57,858 nt of DNA, from assembly GCA_026389285.1 (NCBI GenBank), contig JAPLID010000196.1, positions 1 through 57,858 on the forward strand, read 5' to 3'. Numbering within the stretch: position 1 is the first letter of the stretch; the number at the start of each line of letters is the position of its first letter. The stretch comes from Cyanobacteriota bacterium. Lineage in GTDB: Bacteria; Cyanobacteriota; Cyanobacteriia; PCC-6307; Cyanobiaceae. A program made the position numbers and the translations under genes. Under the pieces are notes generated by a model. That model was given only the letters and a program-made list of their open reading frames with translations. It searched no databases and had not been told where the DNA came from. This document shows, in pieces, positions 57,320-57,858 of this stretch.

Positions 57320-57354
57320 CCTGAGAACCATTGCTAAGACTACTTCGCCAAGCT

Positions 57355-57385
57355 TTGCGTACCTGCCTATGACACAGGTACGCAA
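57355..57385. repeat. Hairpin, 11-bp perfect stem and 9-nt loop
   Basis: TTGCGTACCTG (57355-57365) and CAGGTACGCAA (57375-57385) are exact inverted repeats around a 9-base loop, the same loop length as the hairpin at 56729. No T tract follows on either strand. Confidence 0.85.
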
Positions 57386-57858
57386 GAAATTGGGGATCAC
57401 TCGATAGGGTCAGCGGGTCTCTTGGCTGGCCGTCAGCGCCCAGGCAGAGTCGATCCGAAATCAGGAATCTGGACCAAGCCGCGAAACCCGCCAGGCTCGC
57501 GAGTCTCGGTTGAGTCGCCATCCAAGTCCATGAACGAGACTGGGATCAGTACCAGAAGGCGATGGGCTTTTGGTTTGATGCGCACCCTTTCCAGGGGGGG
57601 GGTGTCTCCGGAAGAGCCGAGAAACCATGCGGCAAGTACTAGTCACTCTGCTCAGGTACCAATCGATGCCTGATTCCCAAATGAGATGCTCCTGATCTCG
57701 CTTGCCTCAAGGGTTGCCTGGAACCACATGAGGCCCAATGAACCGCAGAGCCCTTGGCTTCTAATTCTCAGACCAGACGCATAACAAGTCCCGAACTGGG
57801 TCTTGCACGAGACAGGTGATCGAGGCTAAAAAAGTTGGCTCCAGCCTCTGCTCCCGAT

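Larger units (their letters stand above)
56630..57858. other. AT-richer region without a convincing gene
   Basis: No ORF here has protein-like composition or a recognisable family; the longest (57054-57407) has mixed composition and runs across two palindromes. The region is clearly AT-richer than the rest of the window. It contains at least four inverted repeats and seven AAGACT/AGTCTT hexamers between 56665 and 57341. No tRNA cloverleaf was found. It may be a regulatory region, a non-coding RNA locus or decayed sequence. Confidence 0.7.

Noticed and set aside
57054..57407. 117-codon ORF in the terminal region
   Set aside because: No recognisable family, and it runs across two palindromic repeat clusters; probably chance.
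56630..57858. tRNA or small structured RNA gene
   Set aside because: No cloverleaf or TpsiC-like arm found by eye; hairpins alone are not enough.

Overview
This window is chromosomal DNA from a GC-rich unicellular cyanobacterium, most likely of the Synechococcus/Cyanobium-type alpha-cyanobacterial group. The evidence is the gene set: a short cyanobacterial Hfq, a Ycf35-like DUF1257 protein, DUF1995, DUF3370 and DUF4330 proteins, a HemJ-type protoporphyrinogen oxidase, a cobalamin-dependent MetH next to CobN, and an iron-sulfur photolyase. HIP1 octamers (GCGATCGC) are also present at about ten sites. Genes are tightly packed with many 1-17 bp overlaps and frequent GTG/TTG starts. No rRNA, tRNA, insertion sequence or CRISPR array was seen.

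Layout. Positions 1-11711 hold a type I secretion cluster. It begins with the 3' end of a very large repetitive secreted protein, followed by a parvulin-like foldase, an ABC exporter with an N-terminal cyclic-nucleotide-binding-like domain, an HlyD-type adaptor, a convergent RTX-like secreted protein, and an unrecognised small gene. Positions 11712-31267 are mostly housekeeping: ribBA, argC, purN, a Ycf35-like gene, an M61 protease, a peptidoglycan amidase, a lytic-transglycosylase-like protein, pgi, leuS, hfq, dapF, a cysteine desulfurase, DUF1995 and DUF4330 proteins, a PBP4-type DD-peptidase, a coiled-coil protein and coaD. Positions 31363-38415 carry a flavin reductase, a frameshifted uvrC, a small secreted protein, an Fe-S photolyase, hemJ, a PHP phosphoesterase and a conserved hypothetical. 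Positions 38417-47021 hold cobN (split by one in-frame TAG), ilvE and metH. Positions 47082-56629 carry small conserved proteins, DUF2237, an SDR enzyme, gpsA, a PhzF-like protein, a SpoIID-like protein, an Ap4A-phosphorylase-like protein, a group 3 sigma factor, a DUF3370 protein and a J-domain protein. The last 1.2 kb (56630-57858) is AT-richer, has no convincing gene, and is dense in short repeats and palindromes.

The most notable observations are: (1) two otherwise well-preserved housekeeping genes are broken, cobN by a single TAG and uvrC by an internal deletion that shifts the frame; (2) DapF carries a C-terminal four-cysteine extension and its gene overlaps a cysteine desulfurase gene; (3) several conserved enzymes carry low-complexity linkers, some built from 15-bp tandem repeats; (4) the terminal non-coding region has seven copies of AAGACT/AGTCTT and strong hairpins; (5) the type I exporter has a HetC-like architecture and an operon-encoded foldase.
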